Source: Stenotrophomonas sp. Ste86 (GTDB lineage: Bacteria; Pseudomonadota; Gammaproteobacteria; Xanthomonadales; Xanthomonadaceae). From it: DNA of 64,000 nt. The notes beneath the pieces are model-generated. The model was not told where the DNA came from. It did not search any database and saw only the letters and a list, made by a program, of their open reading frames with translations. A program made the position numbers and the translations under genes. The DNA lies in contig NZ_JALJRW010000002.1 of NCBI RefSeq assembly GCF_024519465.1, positions 217,779 through 281,778 of the forward strand, read 5' to 3'. Positions 17,758 to 26,090 of the stretch are shown piece after piece. How positions within the stretch are numbered: the stretch's first letter is position 1; every line of letters begins with the position of its first letter.

Positions 17758-20325
17758 TCAGTGGCGCTGCGCCAGGCGCCGTGCGAACTCGTCCGGCGCC
17801 AGCCCGGGCGCAAACAGGAAGCCTTGGCCCACGGCCACTCCCAGCCCCTGCAGGAACTGCCGCTGCGGCTCCGATTCGATGCCTTCGGCGACCAGCCCCA
17901 GGCCCAGGCTGCGCGCAATGCCGCAGACCGCTTCGCACACCGCAACGTCCGAGCGGTTGCCGGGCACGCCCTCGACGAACAGCTGGCTGAGCTTGAGCCC
18001 GTGGATCGGCAGCCGGCGCAGGTAGTTGAGGGCGCTGTAGCCCTCGCCGAAATCGTCGATGGTCAGCAGCACGCCCATCTCGCGCAGGCGCGCGAAGGTC
18101 TGCAGGGTGTCCGGGGCATCCTCGATCAGCACCCGTTCGGTGAACTCCAGCTCCAGCGCGGTGCCGGGCAGGCCGAATTCGTCCAGCACCTGGCCCACGT
18201 TGCGGGCCAGGTCCTCGCCGACGAACTGGCGGTAGGACACATTGACCGCCACCCGCACGATGCCCAGCCCGGCATCCTGCCACGTCCGCACCTGTCGGCA
18301 CGCCTCGCGCAGCACCCACAAGCCTATCCGCACGATGTCGCCGGTGCTTTCGGCGTGCCCGATGAAGATGTCCGGGCGCAGCTCGCCCAGCTGCGAGTTG
18401 CGCCAGCGGATCAACGCTTCGGCGGCCACCAGCTGGCCGTTGTGCAGGTTGACCTGCGGCTGGTAGACCAGGTGGAACTCGTCATCGTCCAGCGCACGGT
18501 GCAGGCGGCTTTCGATCTGCAGCCGGTCGTTCTGGCGCTGCGCCAGTTCCGGGGAAAACACCTGCCAGCCGTTGCGGGTGCGGCGCTTGCAGTCGTACAT
18601 GGCGATGTCTGCGTTCTGGATCAGCTGCTGCGGACGCAGCCCGTCCTGCGGCGCGCGCGCGATGCCGATGCTGGTGGTCACCGCGAACTCGTCGGCCCCG
18701 AAGCGGAATGGGGTGCTGAAGCCGCGGGTGATCGCCTCGGCCAGGCGCTCGGGCTGGTCGGCCTGGTCGCGGGTGTCGCAGATCACCAGGAACTCGTCGC
18801 CGCCAAAACGCGCCAGCAGGCCTTCGGTACCGATCGCGGTGGCGATGCGGCGGGTGGCATCGATCAGCAGTTCGTCGCCAGCGTTGTGACCGAGCAGGTC
18901 GTTGACGGTCTTGAAGCGGTCCAGGTCGATGTACAGCACCGCCACCTGGCAATGGGTGGGGTTGGCCATGCGCGTGGCCAGGTCGTTGAGCACCGCATCG
19001 CGGTTCATGATGCCGGTGAGCGGGTCGGTGCGGGCCTGGATGCGCAGGGTTTCCTCGGCCTGCTTGCGCGCGGTGATGTCCTGCACGGTGCCGGCGATGC
19101 GTGCGGCGTTGACGTCACCGGGCTCGGCCTCGCCGATCATGCGCACCCAGAACGAGTGCCCGTCGCCGCGCTGGCCCTGCAGTTCCAACTCGAACGGCAC
19201 CTGCCGGTCGATCACGTCCAGCAGCGCCTGCTGCAGCTGCGAGCGATCATCCAGGCGCAGGCATTCCAGCAGGTGCGCCATGTCGGTGAGCGGCAGCGAC
19301 TGGCCGAGGATGCGGCTGGCCTCGTCGGTCAGGTACAGGCGCTGCAGGCCGCGATCCCATTCCCAGCCGCCGATGTGCGCCAGCGACTGGGCGCGGTCGA
19401 ACAGGGCGTTGTTGCGCTTGAGCTCGGTGATGTCGCTGAACAGCCCGAACACGTGGTCCGGGCAATCGCGGCCGGTGCCGAACACCGGCACGTTGGTGGT
19501 GGAGATCCAGATCATGCGCCCGCGCGGGCGGTGGTACAGCCCAACGATGGTGCTGCGGATGGTGCGCCCGGTGCGCAGCGACACCGCGGCCGGCCACTGC
19601 TCGCGGGTGAGCGGGTGGCCATGTTCGTCCACGCAGATCCAGTCGTCCGGGGCCAGCATCGCCTGCAGGCTGCCACCGTTGCCGCCCATGCCGAGGATGC
19701 GATGCGCGGCCGGGTTGGCCGAGACCACGCGCAGGTGGGTATCGAACAGGACCACGCCCTTGTCGATGGATTCCATCAGCAACCGGTAGCGCGATTCGGC
19801 CTGCCAGCGGCTGCTGAGGTCACGCGCCACCGCCACGATGCAGTGCTCGCCCTGGTGCTCGAAGCCGGCCGAATGCACTTCCACGGGGAAGCGGCTGCCA
19901 TCGCCGCGCATGTTGGTCACCTCGATGACGTAGGTCTCATCGCGGCGCAGGGCTTCCCAGACCGGGTCGAGGTGATCGTTGGGCAGGTCCGGGTTCAACA
20001 GTTCGATCGGCTGGCCGACGATCTCCTCGCGCGGCCGTCCGTAGGCGCGCACGCCGGCCTTGTTGAGGTCCAGCACCACGCCGGTTTGGCTGAGGATGCT
20101 GACCGGGTCGGGCACCGCGTCGAACAGCGCGGCGTAGCGGCGCAGCGCCAGCTGGCGCTCGTCCATGGCCTGGGTAAGGGCCTGCTGCACCTCGTGCAGC
20201 AGGCGGCGCAGGCCCTGTTCGTCCGGCGGCTGCGCCAGGGCGCGATCCAGGGCGGCCAGCGCGTGGACGTGGGCGGTGAGATGGTCACCGACCGCGACGT
20301 CCCTGCGCGGGCCGCTGCGGCTCAT
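17758..20325 (-). CDS. PAS-GGDEF-EAL cyclic-di-GMP protein
   Basis: 855-residue cytosolic signalling protein with no membrane segment. Three PAS-like regions (about 60-170, 180-300, 310-420) lead into a GGDEF domain with intact FGGDEF (508-512), so diguanylate cyclase activity or GTP binding is possible. A C-terminal EAL domain follows, with EAL at 636-638, VNVS, IDDFGEGYS and AEGIE all present. Where most active phosphodiesterases have LKID, this one has LKLS (777-780), losing an Asp that lines the metal site, so hydrolysis may be weak or absent. Its ATG overlaps the stop of mvaB (ATGA), so the two are translated together, an unusual partner for a signalling enzyme. Confidence 0.93.
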   Translation of the reverse strand: MSRSGPRRDVAVGDHLTAHVHALAALDRALAQPPDEQGLRRLLHEVQQALTQAMDERQLALRRYAALFDAVPDPVSILSQTGVVLDLNKAGVRAYGRPREEIVGQPIELLNPDLPNDHLDPVWEALRRDETYVIEVTNMRGDGSRFPVEVHSAGFEHQGEHCIVAVARDLSSRWQAESRYRLLMESIDKGVVLFDTHLRVVSANPAAHRILGMGGNGGSLQAMLAPDDWICVDEHGHPLTREQWPAAVSLRTGRTIRSTIVGLYHRPRGRMIWISTTNVPVFGTGRDCPDHVFGLFSDITELKRNNALFDRAQSLAHIGGWEWDRGLQRLYLTDEASRILGQSLPLTDMAHLLECLRLDDRSQLQQALLDVIDRQVPFELELQGQRGDGHSFWVRMIGEAEPGDVNAARIAGTVQDITARKQAEETLRIQARTDPLTGIMNRDAVLNDLATRMANPTHCQVAVLYIDLDRFKTVNDLLGHNAGDELLIDATRRIATAIGTEGLLARFGGDEFLVICDTRDQADQPERLAEAITRGFSTPFRFGADEFAVTTSIGIARAPQDGLRPQQLIQNADIAMYDCKRRTRNGWQVFSPELAQRQNDRLQIESRLHRALDDDEFHLVYQPQVNLHNGQLVAAEALIRWRNSQLGELRPDIFIGHAESTGDIVRIGLWVLREACRQVRTWQDAGLGIVRVAVNVSYRQFVGEDLARNVGQVLDEFGLPGTALELEFTERVLIEDAPDTLQTFARLREMGVLLTIDDFGEGYSALNYLRRLPIHGLKLSQLFVEGVPGNRSDVAVCEAVCGIARSLGLGLVAEGIESEPQRQFLQGLGVAVGQGFLFAPGLAPDEFARRLAQRH

Positions 20326-21215
20326 GTGGCCGCCAGCGCCTTGCCGGTCTTGCTGCCGGTCTGCCGGCCCAGGCGTGCGGCGAGCCAGCGGCCGGTGGTG
20401 GCCAGCGCTGGCAGGTCGATACCCGTGCGCATGCCGATGCCGTGCAGGAGGTACACCACGTCTTCGCTGGCGACGTTGCCGCTGGCTCCCTTGGCATAGG
20501 GGCAGCCGCCGGCGCCGGATACGGCCGAATCGACCACGCGCACGCCTTCCTCCAGGCAGGCATCGATGTTGGCCAGCGCCTGTCCGTAGGTGTCGTGGAA
20601 GTGCACCGCCAGCGCGGCCATCGGCACCTCGGCGGCGACCGCATGCAGCATCGCCCGCGCCTTGCGCGGGGTGCCCACGCCGATGGTGTCGCCCAGCGAA
20701 ATTTCGTAACAGCCCATGTCATGCAGCGCACGTGCCACGCGGACCACTTCGCTCACCGCGACCTCGCCCTGGTACGGGCAGCCGAGCACGGTGGAGACGT
20801 AGCCGCGCACCTTCACCCCGTCGGCTTGGGCGCGCGCCAGGATCGGCGCGAAACGTGCCAGCGATTCGTCGATACCGGCGTTGGTGTTGGTGCGGTTGAA
20901 GGTTTCCGAGGCGGCGGTGAACACGGCCACTTCCTCCACGCCGACCGCGCGTGCCCGATCGTAGCCCTGTTCGTTGGGGACCAGCACCGGATAGGCGATG
21001 CCGGGGCGGCGCTCGATGCCGGCGTAGACCTCGGCGGCATCGGCCAGCTGCGGCACCCAGCGCGGACTGACGAAACTGGTGGCCTCGATGCTGCGCAGGC
21101 CGGTCAGCGACAACTGCCGGATCAGTTCGATCTTGTCGGCGGTGGATACCGGCTGTGCTTCGTTCTGCAGACCATCGCGCGGGCCCACTTCGACGATGCG
21201 GACGAAATCATCCAT
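20322..21215 (-). CDS. mvaB: Hydroxymethylglutaryl-CoA lyase
   Basis: 297-residue TIM-barrel enzyme splitting HMG-CoA to acetoacetate and acetyl-CoA, the last step of leucine/isovalerate breakdown (LiuE/MvaB). Family motifs are clear: VEVGPRDGLQNE at the start (catalytic Arg-Asp), the HFHDTYGQ metal-site His pair, and SAVSGAGGCPYAKGASGN with the catalytic-loop Cys. Normal length. The gene lies downstream of liuC and a VOC gene on the same strand, and its stop overlaps the start of the PAS-GGDEF-EAL gene. The rest of the liu set (isovaleryl-CoA dehydrogenase, methylcrotonyl-CoA carboxylase) is not in the window. Confidence 0.95.
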   Translation of the reverse strand: MDDFVRIVEVGPRDGLQNEAQPVSTADKIELIRQLSLTGLRSIEATSFVSPRWVPQLADAAEVYAGIERRPGIAYPVLVPNEQGYDRARAVGVEEVAVFTAASETFNRTNTNAGIDESLARFAPILARAQADGVKVRGYVSTVLGCPYQGEVAVSEVVRVARALHDMGCYEISLGDTIGVGTPRKARAMLHAVAAEVPMAALAVHFHDTYGQALANIDACLEEGVRVVDSAVSGAGGCPYAKGASGNVASEDVVYLLHGIGMRTGIDLPALATTGRWLAARLGRQTGSKTGKALAAT

Positions 21216-21408
21216 GGCGGGCCTCCCGGCGGACGGGCAGGCGCACAGCAGGCAGCAGAACGGGCAGGAGTCGGATCACAGGAGTACCAGAAGAAGGGAG
21301 GCGGCCCACGGTCCCCGGCAGGCCACGAAAGGGGGATACGCGGGATGGGCGACAAAGCGGCCAGCCCGCGGTGGATGACAGGGTCGCCCCGGGGTGGGCG
21401 CCGGGCGT

Positions 21409-21795
21409 TCAGCCGGGGCGTTGGCAGACCGCTTCGATGTTGTTGCCGTCCGGGTCCAGCACGAACGCCCCGTAGTAATCGGGGTGGTAATGCTCGCGGA
21501 TGCCCGGCGCGCCGTTGTCGCGCCCGCCGGCGGCCAGCGCGGCCTGGTGGAAGGCATCCACCTCGGCGCGGCTGCCTGCGCTGAAGGCCACATGCACCCC
21601 GCCATGGGCGCCGGGCGCGTTGCCGATCCAGAAGTCCGGCTTGCCGGTGCGGCCGAAGCCGGCATGGTCGTGGTCGCCGGTCTGGGCGGCGCTGACCTGC
21701 ATCACCACGGTGATCCCCAGCGGGGCCAGGGCCTGCTGGAAGAAGCTGAGGCTGCGCGGGAAGTCGGCGCAGCGGATACCGATATGGTCGAGCAT
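21409..21795 (-). CDS. VOC-family (glyoxalase-like) protein
   Basis: 128-residue protein of the vicinal oxygen chelate fold: two beta-alpha-beta-beta-beta modules, with MLDHIGIRCADFPRSLSFF in the first and a second-module end FVLDPDGNNIEAVC carrying the usual metal-ligand Glu. The first-module His (H4) and a mid-protein His could complete a metal site. ATG at 21795 begins right at the fold; the longer frame adds ten residues from the end of liuC. It lies 11 bp after liuC and 193 bp before mvaB, so it probably belongs to the same operon. Substrate unknown. Confidence 0.85.
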   Translation of the reverse strand: MLDHIGIRCADFPRSLSFFQQALAPLGITVVMQVSAAQTGDHDHAGFGRTGKPDFWIGNAPGAHGGVHVAFSAGSRAEVDAFHQAALAAGGRDNGAPGIREHYHPDYYGAFVLDPDGNNIEAVCQRPG

Positions 21796-21806
21796 GATGA
21801 CGTCCT

Positions 21807-22595
21807 TCAGTCCTGGGTGACCCAATGCGGGGCGCGCTTGTCCAGGAAGGCGCCCAGGCCCTCCTGGCCCTCGGCCGACACCCGCAGGCGCGCAATCAGC
21901 GCGGCATTGTCGCGGTCCAGCGCGTCGCGGTCGCGGCCGATGCCGACCCGGCGCACCAGTTCCTTGGCCGAGGCCGAGGCGATCGGGCCGGCCTTGTCGA
22001 GCAGACCGATCTGGCGCTGCACGGCTTCATCAATGCGTTCAGGTTCGATCAGCTGGTGGACCAAGCCGATCCGCAGCGCGGTGTCCGCATCGAAATGCTC
22101 GCCGGTGGCGAACCAGCGGCGCGCCTGGCGCGAGCCGATGGCGTCGATCACGTAGGGTGAGATCACCGCCGGCAGCAGGCCCAGCCGGCTTTCGGTCAGG
22201 CCGAAGCGGGCGCTGGTGCTGGCGATGGCGATGTCGCAGCAGGCGACCAGGCCGACCCCGCCACCGAAGGCGGCGCCCTGCACGCGGGCGATGGTGGGCT
22301 TGGGCAGCTCGTCCAGGGTGCGCATCAGCTGGGCCAGGGCCAGCGAGTCCTGGCGGTTGTCCTCCTCGCTGGCAGCGGCCATGCCTCGCATCCACTGCAT
22401 GTCCGCGCCCGCCGAAAACGAGGCGCCCTGGCCGGCCAGCACCACCACGCGCACGTGTTCATCGCGCCCGGCCGCCTCCAGTGCGGCGGTCAGCTGGGCG
22501 ATCAGTGCCGCATCGAAGGCGTTGTGCAGGGTGGGGCGGTTCAGCCAAAGGGTCAGCACCGAGGCGCTGCGTTCTATCCGTAGTGCATCACTCAT
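21807..22595 (-). CDS. liuC: Enoyl-CoA hydratase/isomerase, probable 3-methylglutaconyl-CoA hydratase
   Basis: 262-residue crotonase-fold enzyme. The oxyanion-hole loops are visible: ASFSAGADMQWM and VQGAAFGGGVGLVACCDIAIA, followed by the catalytic-Glu segment RFGLTESRLGLLPAVISPYV. This pattern is that of LiuC-type 3-methylglutaconyl-CoA hydratases, and the neighbouring HMG-CoA lyase acts on its product, so the assignment is strong although paralogous enoyl-CoA hydratases look similar. First gene of the minus-strand run, divergent from feoA over 117 bp. Confidence 0.88.
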   Translation of the reverse strand: MSDALRIERSASVLTLWLNRPTLHNAFDAALIAQLTAALEAAGRDEHVRVVVLAGQGASFSAGADMQWMRGMAAASEEDNRQDSLALAQLMRTLDELPKPTIARVQGAAFGGGVGLVACCDIAIASTSARFGLTESRLGLLPAVISPYVIDAIGSRQARRWFATGEHFDADTALRIGLVHQLIEPERIDEAVQRQIGLLDKAGPIASASAKELVRRVGIGRDRDALDRDNAALIARLRVSAEGQEGLGAFLDKRAPHWVTQD

Positions 22596-22676
22596 GGGAA
22601 CCTGCGATTACTCCATACATGTACGAATCATAGCGGGCCATCGGTCACGGGCAATGACGCGGCGCGGCGATGCTAG

Positions 22677-22696
22677 AATTGAGAACCATTCTGATT
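22677..22696 (+). promoter_or_regulatory. Putative Fur box upstream of feoA
   Basis: The 20-bp sequence AATTGAGAACCATTCTGATT is an imperfect inverted repeat (GAGAA and TTCT arms around CCA) resembling Fur sites, which have GATAAT-type half-sites. It ends 16 bp before the feoA start, where repressor would block transcription of the iron-uptake operon when iron is plentiful. The match is by eye only. Confidence 0.55.
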
Positions 22697-22712
22697 GGCA
22701 AGAAGGCGCTCC

Positions 22713-22967
22713 GTGACGTTGTCCGATCTGCCGCTGCACGATTCCGCCCTGGTGGAGTCGGTGCGGGACCTGCACGCAAACGATGCCATCGCCCGTCGCC
22801 TCCGCGAGCTGGGCTTCGTCAAGGGTGAAGACGTGCGTCTTGTCGCCCGCGGCCCGGTGGGTGGCGAGCCGCTGCTGGTACAGGTCGGTTTCACCCGTTT
22901 CGCCCTGCGCCGCAGCGAAGCCAGCCGCATCGAGATCACCGCGATCCCGGCCGGAGCGGGCGCATGA
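22713..22967 (+). CDS. feoA: Ferrous iron transport protein A
   Basis: 84-residue SH3-like cytosolic partner of the FeoB transporter. The conserved core is ARRLRELGFVKGEDVRLVARGPVGGEPLLVQ split over two strands, with C-terminal ALRRSEASRIEI. I chose GTG at 22713 because AAGAAGG lies seven bases upstream; the alternative TTG at 22695 would include the ribosome site itself. The stop overlaps the feoB start by four bases, and a Fur-like site lies just upstream. Confidence 0.93.
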   Translation: MTLSDLPLHDSALVESVRDLHANDAIARRLRELGFVKGEDVRLVARGPVGGEPLLVQVGFTRFALRRSEASRIEITAIPAGAGA

Positions 22968-24820
22968 GCGCTGCCGCATCCCTGCGCGTCGCCCTGGTCG
23001 GCAACCCCAACAGTGGCAAGACCGCGCTGTTCAACCAGCTCACCGGCAGCCGCCAGAAGGTGGCCAATTACACCGGCGTGACCGTGGAGCGCAAGGAAGG
23101 CCGCCTGCGTGCACCGTCCGGCCGCGAGTTCGCCGTGCTCGACCTGCCCGGCGCCTACAGCCTGCAGCCGGCCAGCCTGGACGAGGCGATCACCCGCGAC
23201 CTGTGTCGGGGCTTCTACCCGGGCGAGGCCGCACCGGATGTGCTGCTGTGCGTGATCGATGCGACCAACCTGCGCCTGCACCTGCGCTTCGCGCTGGAAC
23301 TGCGCGAGTTGGGCAAGCCGATGATCGTGGCGCTGAACATGGTCGATGCGGCGCAGCGGCGTGGCATCAAGATCGACGTGCCCGCGCTGGAACAGGCTCT
23401 CGGGGTGCCGGTGGTGGAAACCGTGGCGGTGCGCCGCAACGGCGCCCAGGCGCTGGTCGAGCGGCTCGATGCGATGGTGCCGCACCTGCAGGCACCGGTC
23501 GCGGTGCCGGCCGGCGAGGCCGACTACCACGCCCAGGTGCGCGGCATCCTGGCCGCCTCGGTGAGCATGCCCACGCGCACGGCCAGGATCGATGACGCGC
23601 TGGACCGCTGGCTGTTGCACCCGGTGTTCGGGCTGCTGACGCTGGTGGTGGTGATGTTCCTGATCTTCCAGGCCGTGTTTGCCTGGGCCACGCCGCTGAT
23701 GGATGGCATCGAGGCCGGCTTCGGCTGGCTCGGCGAGCACGTCGGCGCGGTGCTGCCGGAAGGCCCGTTGTCCAGTCTGCTCACCGACGGCATCATCGCC
23801 GGCGTCGGCGGAGTGGTGGTATTCCTGCCGCAGATCCTGATCCTGTTCGCTTTCATCCTGGCCCTGGAAGAATCCGGGTACCTGCCGCGCGCGGCGTTCC
23901 TGCTGGACCGCATGATGGCCTCGGCGGGCCTGTCCGGGCGCTCGTTCATCCCGCTGCTGTCCAGCTTCGCCTGCGCGGTGCCCGGCATCATGGCCACCCG
24001 CAGCATCCAGGACCCGCGCGATCGCCTGGCCACCATCCTGGTGGCGCCGCTGATGACCTGTTCGGCGCGCCTGCCGGTGTATGCGCTGCTGATCGGTGCG
24101 TTCATCCCGCAGAAGACCTTGTGGGGCTTCGTCAGCCAGCAGGGGCTGGTGCTGTTCGGCCTGTACGTGGCCGGGATTCTCAGCGCGCTGGCGATGTCGT
24201 GGGTGATGAAGAAGTGGCGCCGCGACAAGAGCGAGCATCCGCTGATGCTGGAGCTGCCGTCCTACCGCATCCCGCACCCGCGCGACCTGGCGGTGGGCCT
24301 GTACGAGCGCGGCATGATCTTCCTCAAGCGCGTGGGCGGCATCATCCTGTCGCTGACCATCCTGCTGTGGGTGCTGCTGAAATTCCCGGCCGCACCGCCC
24401 GGGGCGACCATGCCGGCGATCGACTACAGCTTTGCCGGCCAGCTCGGCCATGCGATGGCGGTGATCTTCGCACCGCTGGGCTTCAACTGGCAGATCTGCA
24501 TCGCGCTGATCCCGGGCATGGGCGCGCGCGAAGTGGCGGTGTCCTCGCTGGCCACGATCTACGCACTGTCGGCCGCCGATGACGACGCCGCGATCCAGGC
24601 GCTGACCCCGGTAGTCGCCAATGGCTGGTCGCTGGCCACCGGCCTGTCGCTGCTGGTGTGGTTCATCTATGCGCCGATGTGCATTTCCACCCTGGCCACG
24701 ATCAAGCGCGAGACCAACTCCTGGAAGCAGGTCGGCTTTGCCACCTTCTACCTGTTCGCGGCGGCCTACATCGCCGCGCTGGTCACCTACCAGGTGACCG
24801 TGGCGCTGGGCGGCGGCTGA
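22964..24820 (+). CDS. feoB: Ferrous iron transporter FeoB
   Basis: 618-residue inner-membrane Fe(II) transporter. The N-terminal G domain has G1 GNPNSGKTALFN, G2/G3 with DLPGAYSLQP, and G4 LNMVD. A helical guanine-dissociation-inhibitor region follows, then the membrane domain with two Gate motifs (ARSFIPLLSSFACAVPGIMATR-like segment near residue 340, and GMGAREVAVSSLATIY near residue 520), both with the Cys/Glu positions expected. It is shorter than E. coli FeoB (773), mostly in the C-terminal region, but looks complete. Overlaps feoA by four bases; the next gene overlaps its stop by one. Confidence 0.95.
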   Translation: MSAAASLRVALVGNPNSGKTALFNQLTGSRQKVANYTGVTVERKEGRLRAPSGREFAVLDLPGAYSLQPASLDEAITRDLCRGFYPGEAAPDVLLCVIDATNLRLHLRFALELRELGKPMIVALNMVDAAQRRGIKIDVPALEQALGVPVVETVAVRRNGAQALVERLDAMVPHLQAPVAVPAGEADYHAQVRGILAASVSMPTRTARIDDALDRWLLHPVFGLLTLVVVMFLIFQAVFAWATPLMDGIEAGFGWLGEHVGAVLPEGPLSSLLTDGIIAGVGGVVVFLPQILILFAFILALEESGYLPRAAFLLDRMMASAGLSGRSFIPLLSSFACAVPGIMATRSIQDPRDRLATILVAPLMTCSARLPVYALLIGAFIPQKTLWGFVSQQGLVLFGLYVAGILSALAMSWVMKKWRRDKSEHPLMLELPSYRIPHPRDLAVGLYERGMIFLKRVGGIILSLTILLWVLLKFPAAPPGATMPAIDYSFAGQLGHAMAVIFAPLGFNWQICIALIPGMGAREVAVSSLATIYALSAADDDAAIQALTPVVANGWSLATGLSLLVWFIYAPMCISTLATIKRETNSWKQVGFATFYLFAAAYIAALVTYQVTVALGGG

Positions 24821-25074
24821 TGGGCGCCGGCCTGCTGCTGCAGTACATCGTGGTCGCGCTGATCGTGCTGTTCAGCGCGTGGGTGGTGCTGAAAAAGCAG
24901 TTCCCCGGTGTCGTGCGCACGGTGCGCGGCGCGATCGCGCTGGGACTGGTCAAGCCGCAGCGTGCCGCGTGGCTGCAGACGCTGGGGCGGAAGATCGCCC
25001 CGCCCGCTACCGGTAGTGCCGGGGCGTGCGGCGGCTGCGACAGCTGCGGACCGAGCACGCCGAAGCAGCATTGA
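24820..25074 (+). CDS. Small membrane protein with Cys-rich tail in the feo operon
   Basis: 84-residue protein with one N-terminal membrane helix (LLLQYIVVALIVLFSAWVVL) and a basic cytosolic stretch, ending in a Cys-rich tail ACGGCDSCG. ATG at 24820 overlaps the feoB stop (TGATG), so it is part of the operon. The position and layout resemble the small FeoB-associated Cys-rich membrane proteins of other bacteria, although sequence similarity is not obvious. A role in handling Fe(II) next to FeoB is plausible but inferred. Longer upstream frames are shadows of feoB. Confidence 0.75.
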   Translation: MGAGLLLQYIVVALIVLFSAWVVLKKQFPGVVRTVRGAIALGLVKPQRAAWLQTLGRKIAPPATGSAGACGGCDSCGPSTPKQH

Positions 25075-25101
25075 GTCGGCGCGCCTGTCGCGCCCTCATC
25101 G

Positions 25102-25445
25102 GTAGAGCCCCGCGACGCTGGGCTGGAAGGCGCCGAAGCACCCAATGCCGGTAGAGCCACGCCATGCGTGGCTGGCAGGTGTCCGCACGCCGGAACGGAG
25201 GGCAGCCACGCATGGCGTGGCTCTACCACGGCCATTTCACCTGGCCTGGCGGCCCGGTCGCTCGGCCTGTTGCAACCACGCAGCGCGCTGGGCTGGCAGG
25301 CGCCGACGTACCCAATGCCGGTAGAGCCCCGCCATGCGTGGCTTGCAGATGCCGATGTGCCGAATCCCGGTAGAGCCACGCCATGCGTGGCTGGCAGGTG
25401 TCCGCACGCCGGAACGGAGGGCAGCCACGCATGGCGTGGCTCTAC
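25102..25445. repeat. SMAG palindromes in a 219-bp tandem duplication
   Basis: Six GTAG/CTAC-ended palindromes of the AGCCACGC-ATG type lie at 25102-25124 (imperfect), 25151-25173, 25204-25226, 25321-25343, 25370-25392 and 25423-25445. The first three and the last three are spaced identically, 219 bp apart, so the block has been duplicated. The duplicated unit also includes the last codons of the quinone-reductase-like gene (25456 onwards), a copy of which lies at about 25237-25281. No independent gene is present here. Confidence 0.9.
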
Positions 25446-25455
25446 CACGGCCATT

Positions 25456-26037
25456 TCACCTGGCCTGGCGGCCCTGTCGCTCGGCCTGTCGCAGCCACGT
25501 ATCACGCTGCGCCGAGGTGCTGCTGCGCACCGGCCCGAACGCGGTGATCTTCACCGGCTTGATCCCGCAGAATTCCAGGATCGTCCGCCGCACCTGCTGG
25601 TGCCCCGGCATACGGTACACCCAGCGGTAATACCAGGGCGGGGTATCCATCGTGGTCAGCACGCGCGCGCTGCGTCCGGCCAGCAGCCGGTCCCACCACA
25701 CCGAATCCTTGCGATAGCGGAACGCCACGCCCGGCAGGAAGGCGCGGTCGAAAAACCCCTTCAACAGGGCCGGCATGCCACCCCACCAGGTCGGGTACAC
25801 CAGCACCAGGTGCTGGCAGTCCGCGATGGCCGCGTTGATCTGCTGCAGGGCCGGTTCCAGCGGCTGGATCTGGCGGTAGCCGTGGCGCAGGATCGGGTCG
25901 AAGTCGACCTCGCCCAGTGCGAACAGCTGCACGCGGTGGCCGGCCGCCACGGCGGCCTGCCGGTAGCGCTCGGCCAGGGCACCGCACAGGCTGTCGCGGT
26001 CGGGGTGGCCAAGCAGGATGACGATCGATCGGGACAT
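25456..26037 (-). CDS. Flavodoxin-fold NAD(P)H:quinone reductase-like protein
   Basis: 193-residue cytosolic protein of the NAD(P)H dehydrogenase (quinone)/YwrO-KefF type. FMN-binding features: the N-terminal strand and loop IVILLGHPDRDSL, and LVLVYPTWWGGMPALLKGFFDRAF around the isoalloxazine ring. The middle and C-terminal part (GRSARVLTTMDTP) fits the family. ATG at 26037 begins at the fold. The last 15 or so residues (RQAERQGRQAR end) lie in repeat DNA that is duplicated downstream, so the C-terminus may have been remodelled. It lies 53 bp after a MerR-type regulator gene on the same strand, its probable controller. Confidence 0.87.
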   Translation of the reverse strand: MSRSIVILLGHPDRDSLCGALAERYRQAAVAAGHRVQLFALGEVDFDPILRHGYRQIQPLEPALQQINAAIADCQHLVLVYPTWWGGMPALLKGFFDRAFLPGVAFRYRKDSVWWDRLLAGRSARVLTTMDTPPWYYRWVYRMPGHQQVRRTILEFCGIKPVKITAFGPVRSSTSAQRDTWLRQAERQGRQAR

Positions 26038-26090
26038 GGGGGCGCTCGCGGAAAGAGCGCGCAGGCTACGGTCTGCCCCATGGGGCAGAG

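Noticed and set aside
22616..22623. TACATGTA palindrome upstream of liuC as an operator
   Set aside because: Only 8 bp and with no further symmetry; expected often enough by chance.
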